NCBI GenBank assembly: GCA_023853785.1
Contig: JAJIRX010001058.1
Coordinates: 18,599 to 82,598, forward strand
Length of the DNA stretch: 64,000 nt
From: Psilocybe azurescens
Taxonomy: Eukaryota; Basidiomycota; Agaricomycetes; Agaricales; Agrocybaceae
Direction of reading: 5' to 3'
In this document: one piece after another, positions 60,145-64,000 of the stretch
Layout of the letters: the number at the start of each line of letters is the position of its first letter
Numbering within the stretch: position 1 is the first letter of the stretch
The notes under the pieces: generated by a model
Database searches by the model: none
Seen by the model: the letters and a program-made list of their open reading frames with translations, nothing else
What the model was told of the DNA's origin: nothing
Program-made: the position numbers and the translations under genes

Positions 60145-61889
60145 GGATATTATATGGACATGCACTATCTGCAACATACCAATTGTACACACCTTCAGCG
60201 ACAATTTCGGCGGACCAGGTTTCAGGGACGGTGTCGTCGACGATACCGGAAGAAATAAGGCTACATATTTTGCCTTCACCTTGATCTGCAAATGTGATGA
60301 GCAGCGCACATGTATGGTGCTGATTTGTCGAATTGATGATGTGACTCACATCCGTGGTACCATCCTTGGTCAGCACCGTTGTCGAGATCAAGTCCGTTGA
60401 GGAAATTTAGTAGAGCGGGGCCGGGCTGTGACTTCCGGATGCAACATCAAATACGATGGACCATATGCCCATGATAACTTCACGAAGCGCGGGTTCAAAA
60501 TTGTTACCGATTGCCTTGCATGTCTGTAGCCAAAACCATAATGAACATAATGGACCTACGTTCGAGAAACAAAAGACTTGCTTACCATTATAAGATCTTT
60601 TTGTCGCATGCAATATTGGAGAGAACAACTAGGAGAAACAGAAACAAAGGCGTAGACATTGCAGCAAGCGTCAGAGGGGTGCGCATGTAGCGCCCCTTAC
60701 CACTAACAACGGAGTCTGCATTCGCCCGATCTTGACGGGTTAGCACCGCTGGCAAGACTTTTAAACAAAGGTAATGGGTCAGAAGAAATCACGAAAAACA
60801 GATATATGTAGTATACGCACCCCGCCACCATAACATCGAACATTTTCTCGTCATTTGGGATGTCTATGCGATCCTCGTTGTCGTCCATTAACACGGCCAC
60901 ATATAGCGCTGCATGAATGAAATTTTCCAATATTTTGATACCATGACCAGCCTGTCGAATATGTTTCATTGAGTTAGAAAGGGACACGAAGACGTTATCG
61001 TTTTCTCTTGGCCGTGGTTGGGGAGAAGCGATAATGTGGGAAACGGAGTTCAGAGAATTTTGGCGTCAATCAGAATCTGGTGCCAATTCCTCAGCTTGTC
61101 CCAATACTGATGAAAAATATTAGACAGAAACGAAGGCAGTTACAATGTAATATATCCTTACTTTTGTGGGTCGCTTCTCCACTCTTAACTTCTCATGAAG
61201 AACAATGTCGCGATTTTTCCTGTAGCCTTTGACTGCTACGTAAACATCCAGGACTCTATATGCAGTCAAGAGCGAACACAGCTTATTACTGACTGCTCTG
61301 TCAGGATCGCAAGCAGGGTTTGAAGGAGCTGCTTGTACTTGTGCACGCAAATCGACCATTTCTTGTAGCTGGCTTTCTTCGAGAAGACCATAGTACTTGT
61401 CTAGTTTAATAGCTAGTGGCTATAAAAGAGTCAGCAAAAAGTTCCTATACAACATATGTGTTTATACTCACTCGCCCCAATCATCCCTCGGGTATAACAT
61501 CGGTAAATAAATGTGGACACATGACGATGTCAGTATGCCACGGAAAAGATCCTAAGACATAAGAGTTCCTGCGAGACCTAGTTGGTACAGACGGATACGG
61601 TTAACATCAAGGCATGAGAGAGAGAAAAATCAAGAAAACTTACAGCACCGACAGCGGGCACATGGATCAGTACGCCATCACCCATTTGCTCCTCCATTTC
61701 GTCTTCCTCTAATTCTACATTATTGTTCGATTCATTGCATTTACCGGCGTCGTCCAAGTTAATACCCCAGACGCGTCCGTCAGAGTCATGGCCGTGTTCG
61801 CCTTCAGATTCGCCAACGATAATGTCCCGGTCACCGCGTTCCTCTCCAGGTTCGGTGATATTGACTGACAAGCCTGTAACATCGGCCAT
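60131..61889 (-). CDS. Unknown protein gene upstream of the JmjC-like gene (frame-broken)
   Basis: Exon 1 (61,889-61,644) begins MADVTGLSVNITEPGEERGD and is acidic. Later exons give LAIKLDKYYGLLEESQLQEM (61,420), YRVLDVYVAVKGYRKNRDIV (61,260), a helical stretch NSMKHIRQAGHGIKILENFI (60,970) and IGNNFEPALREVIMGIWSIV (60,510), then ALLNFLNGLDLDNGADQGWY (60,400). One-base breaks are needed near 61,050 and 60,420. The last frame ends in TAA at 60,131, overlapping the ATG of the JmjC-like gene by 14 bases in another phase. In that other phase the exons also join directly (KLSLK to IVHVHIISMRSS), so the two could be a single long gene. No domain is recognised. Confidence 0.4.
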
Positions 61890-62369
61890 AACTAAAGAGA
61901 TATGGTGACATTTTTAGGGACACTCTTCGGACTGCCTCACCAGTATCGCCCTGACAGTCGGGCCGTTTCGGTATTATAACCCATTTCGTCCTGTTAATCT
62001 AAGGGTTCAATGACCGAAGCTCCTGTTATTTCTTATTTTGAAGACGTACAGGTGAGAGTGGAGGAGGTGTAGGGTCGAAAATAGTGTCATCCAAATCCAT
62101 CGTTCTGACGAGGTAGAATGGCAAGAAATGATGGGATATCAAACCGACAAGGTATTATAAGTCGCGTCAAATGTGAATAAAAGAAAACTCAAGAGTACCT
62201 TATCACTCAATCTACTTGCAATGACTTATAATCGACGGATAAATAGGTTAGTGGGTAGAATAGAGCTGTATTATATGTATGGTATTAATACTAATAGTGG
62301 ACGCGACGAATGAGAAAATCGACCGGTAAAACTTTAGGGCAGACTAATGGAAAAATTTGATGACAAGAT

Positions 62370-62396
62370 GCTTACAAATCGAGTAGTCTGACAGCG
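62370..62396 (+). repeat. Dispersed 28-bp motif, diverged
   Basis: This copy reads GCTTACAAATCGAGTAGTCT then GACAGCG and runs directly into the PLE pseudo-LTR, so the PLE may have joined here. Confidence 0.4.
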
Positions 62397-62462
62397 TTGT
62401 TTGGGGGTGAGAGCAATTTAATGCAAAAGCTGTGTGTTACACTATGAGTGTGGGGCGTACAG

Positions 62463-62525
62463 GCTAAATGACTTTGGAGGGGATCCAAAGTAGCCATTTC
62501 GTCTTTATAGACTCATCAGTAGCTA
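62463..62525 (-). ncRNA. Hammerhead ribozyme, type I (copy 3)
   Basis: CUGAUGA (62,519-62,513), stem II GUCU/AGAC with loop AUAA, and GAAA (62,500-62,497) are intact. Stem III pairs UGGC with GUCA and UUUGG with CCAAA around a UAC bulge. AUU (62,469-62,467) precedes the predicted cut at 62,467/62,466. Stem I is GCUA/UAGC. Compared with copy 1, two stem III pairs change from G-U to G-C and from G-C to G-U, so pairing is kept. Confidence 0.85.
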
Positions 62526-63166
62526 TCGTACGTAAGGAATATTACTATATGCTCCTAAAATAAGCGCGTGTTTACTAAGCTAAGCGCCTATTCTTAGCGA
62601 ATCGACTATCGATTCCTAATCGTTTGTATTACCTTTGTAATCTTTCTACGTCCTAAAACGGGAGCGTCAGAGGTCTTACTGACTAATTACAATAGAGCTG
62701 ATCAAGCTCGTTTCCAATAATATCGTGGATGATTAGTTATCGAGTCACTTTGATTATGAATCGGTGGACTAGAGTTGCTCCGATCTAGTGTTTCTGACTA
62801 AACGTTAGTCATATCCGAGTAATAGCTTACCAACCTGGTCGAGAATAGACCATAGACTTCTGCAATAATAGCAGTCTATTCATATCGCTAACGCTATCCA
62901 GTAATCCGAAGAAAACCGGGCCCGGGCCGACCTACTTTGTACAAGGCCGAGTTACTGGGTTGACCTACTAATCCGGCGGTGCTTACGTGTTCGGCGGCAG
63001 CTTACTAACCGTAGTGTTGAGGCGTAACACTAAACCGGCGGTGCTTCGTTTTCGGTAAGATCCGTTGGCTCGATCGAGACGTTTCGACAATTCGACCGTC
63101 GATGCGAATAGCAATATCAGCCCTCCTAATAAGGTAACTGTTAGTATTACCTGTTTGGGTAAGTTC

Positions 63167-63201
63167 GGTTTGGGTTTGGGTTGGGTTGGGTTTGGGTTTG
63201 G
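63167..63201 (+). repeat. TTTGGG repeat tract in PLE copy B
   Basis: GGTTTGGGTTTGGGTTGGG and further TTGGG/TTTGGG units stand at the position equivalent to 14,551-14,585. Unit number and spacing differ from copy A, as expected of a slipping repeat. Confidence 0.6.
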
Positions 63202-64000
63202 CTATTACAAATCAAAGTGTGCTTGTGAGTTGATGTGAGTCGCTCTGTAGCGTTTAATAATTACATACGGTTTGGGGTTTGGGGTGGCGTGTCGCTGACA
63301 AAGTCGCTAGTAATTATTTCATCGATTATTCGCTTTGGAGCTTCTGCCGAATTCTGGATGTTCACTGGTCTGGAGACCGTGATCGTCGATGTAGTATTAT
63401 CTACGTTGTCGGCTGTCGTCGTGGCAATTTTCTGTTCAATAGCTTTTACTGAATCAGAGTGATGATCTTCATCAACGTCTTGAATCAAAGGAACGACACC
63501 ACCTTCTTGGCGATGTTTTCATCCAGTTTGAAAAACTGTTTTCTTCCAATACATTTGCAAGGTCAAAGAGATTTGTGTTACGTTTCGGGACACAATCCAT
63601 GACTTTCAGTAGTCCTATCTTCGAAGGTCTGAGTGCGTACATATCTTCTCCGTCAACCCGGAATCACTGCGAACAGGTCCGGCAACACGTCGTGAGTCCA
63701 TGCCATCGTCGCTAGGTTTGATAAAGGGTCTGGATGCGGAGATTGAGTAATCTCCATTCTCAGCGGGTATACCACTCTGACCAGTACTCGGTAACAGCTT
63801 TACCAAGTTCGGCAGCTGAGAACCAATTCCATATAAGTCGTATCTGGTTTTAAGTACAAGAACACTTTCGTGCGTGCTGCGGCTCGCGATCTGAACCGCT
63901 TTTCCCAACGTTCTTGTATGTTTTTCTTACACCAGGACATGACTAGTTTTCAGGATAGCCGCGTGATATAGAGAGCGTTAAGGTCTCTAATTGCCTTATG

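Larger units (their letters stand above)
62400..64000 (-). mobile_element. Penelope-like retroelement, copy B (cut by window end)
   Basis: This copy matches copy A from the pseudo-LTR (62,400-62,830, one unit only) through the TTTGGG tract (63,167-63,201) to the C-terminal reverse transcriptase region (63,908-63,261). The frames include PNLVKLLPSTGQSGIP and ASRPFIKPSDDG, with equivalents in copy A, and are equally broken. Differences from copy A are mostly scattered substitutions and small indels. The body continues past 64,000. Both copies point the same way. Confidence 0.7.

Overview
The window looks like nuclear DNA of a filamentous basidiomycete (Agaricomycetes). Its recognisable genes are cut by 50-70 nt introns with GTRNGT donors and YAG acceptors. 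It carries a fungal C2-domain phosphatidylserine decarboxylase, a JmjC-like protein and other large proteins of a kind I associate with mushrooms, and a dense mix of fungal-type retroelements and MITEs. Much of it is gene-poor, repeat-rich accessory DNA. Almost every recognisable reading frame is interrupted by single-base frame breaks, mostly in homopolymer runs, so base accuracy is a general caution.

Layout. 0-2 kb: GC-rich, coding-like but unresolved. 3.6-8.0 kb (-): PSD2-type phosphatidylserine decarboxylase with two C2 domains, an EF-hand and the catalytic domain. 10-13 kb: scattered possible membrane-protein exons. 13.4-16.2 kb (-): a Penelope-like retroelement (PLE) with a broken reverse transcriptase, no visible endonuclease, two tandem pseudo-LTR units, and a hammerhead ribozyme core in each unit. 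16.4-20.3 kb: a minisatellite of about 75 bp whose units each carry a palindromic hairpin. 21-30 kb: an internally deleted Ty3/gypsy element, a 2.8 kb terminal-inverted-repeat element holding a foldback element and a 21-bp minisatellite, a Zn2Cys6-type gene abutting a solo LTR, and a hAT-like MITE with a matching 8-bp duplication. 30-41 kb: AT-rich or low-complexity DNA with palindromic 13-mers, an acyl-CoA synthetase fragment and transposon remains. 41-45.5 kb (-): fragments of a membrane protein and a small unknown gene. 45.4-46.8 kb: a 250-bp tandem array that repeats the promoter and first exon of that small gene. 48.7-51.2 kb (-): a large uncharacterised protein gene. 54.8-57.0 kb: a PIF1-like helicase remnant between inverted 28-bp motifs. 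57.2-61.9 kb (-): a JmjC-like protein gene and an unknown gene directly upstream. 62.4-64.0 kb (-): a second PLE copy with a third hammerhead, cut by the window end.

The most striking system is the PLE with self-cleaving hammerhead ribozymes in its pseudo-LTRs. Three copies keep the full catalytic core, and stem III shows base-pair-compatible changes between copies. Next are the palindromic repeat families, whose hairpin arms vary in a compensatory way between distant loci, and the multiplied promoter-plus-first-exon array.

The genes do not form an obvious pathway. PSD is a housekeeping phospholipid gene; the rest is lineage-specific or mobile-element sequence.
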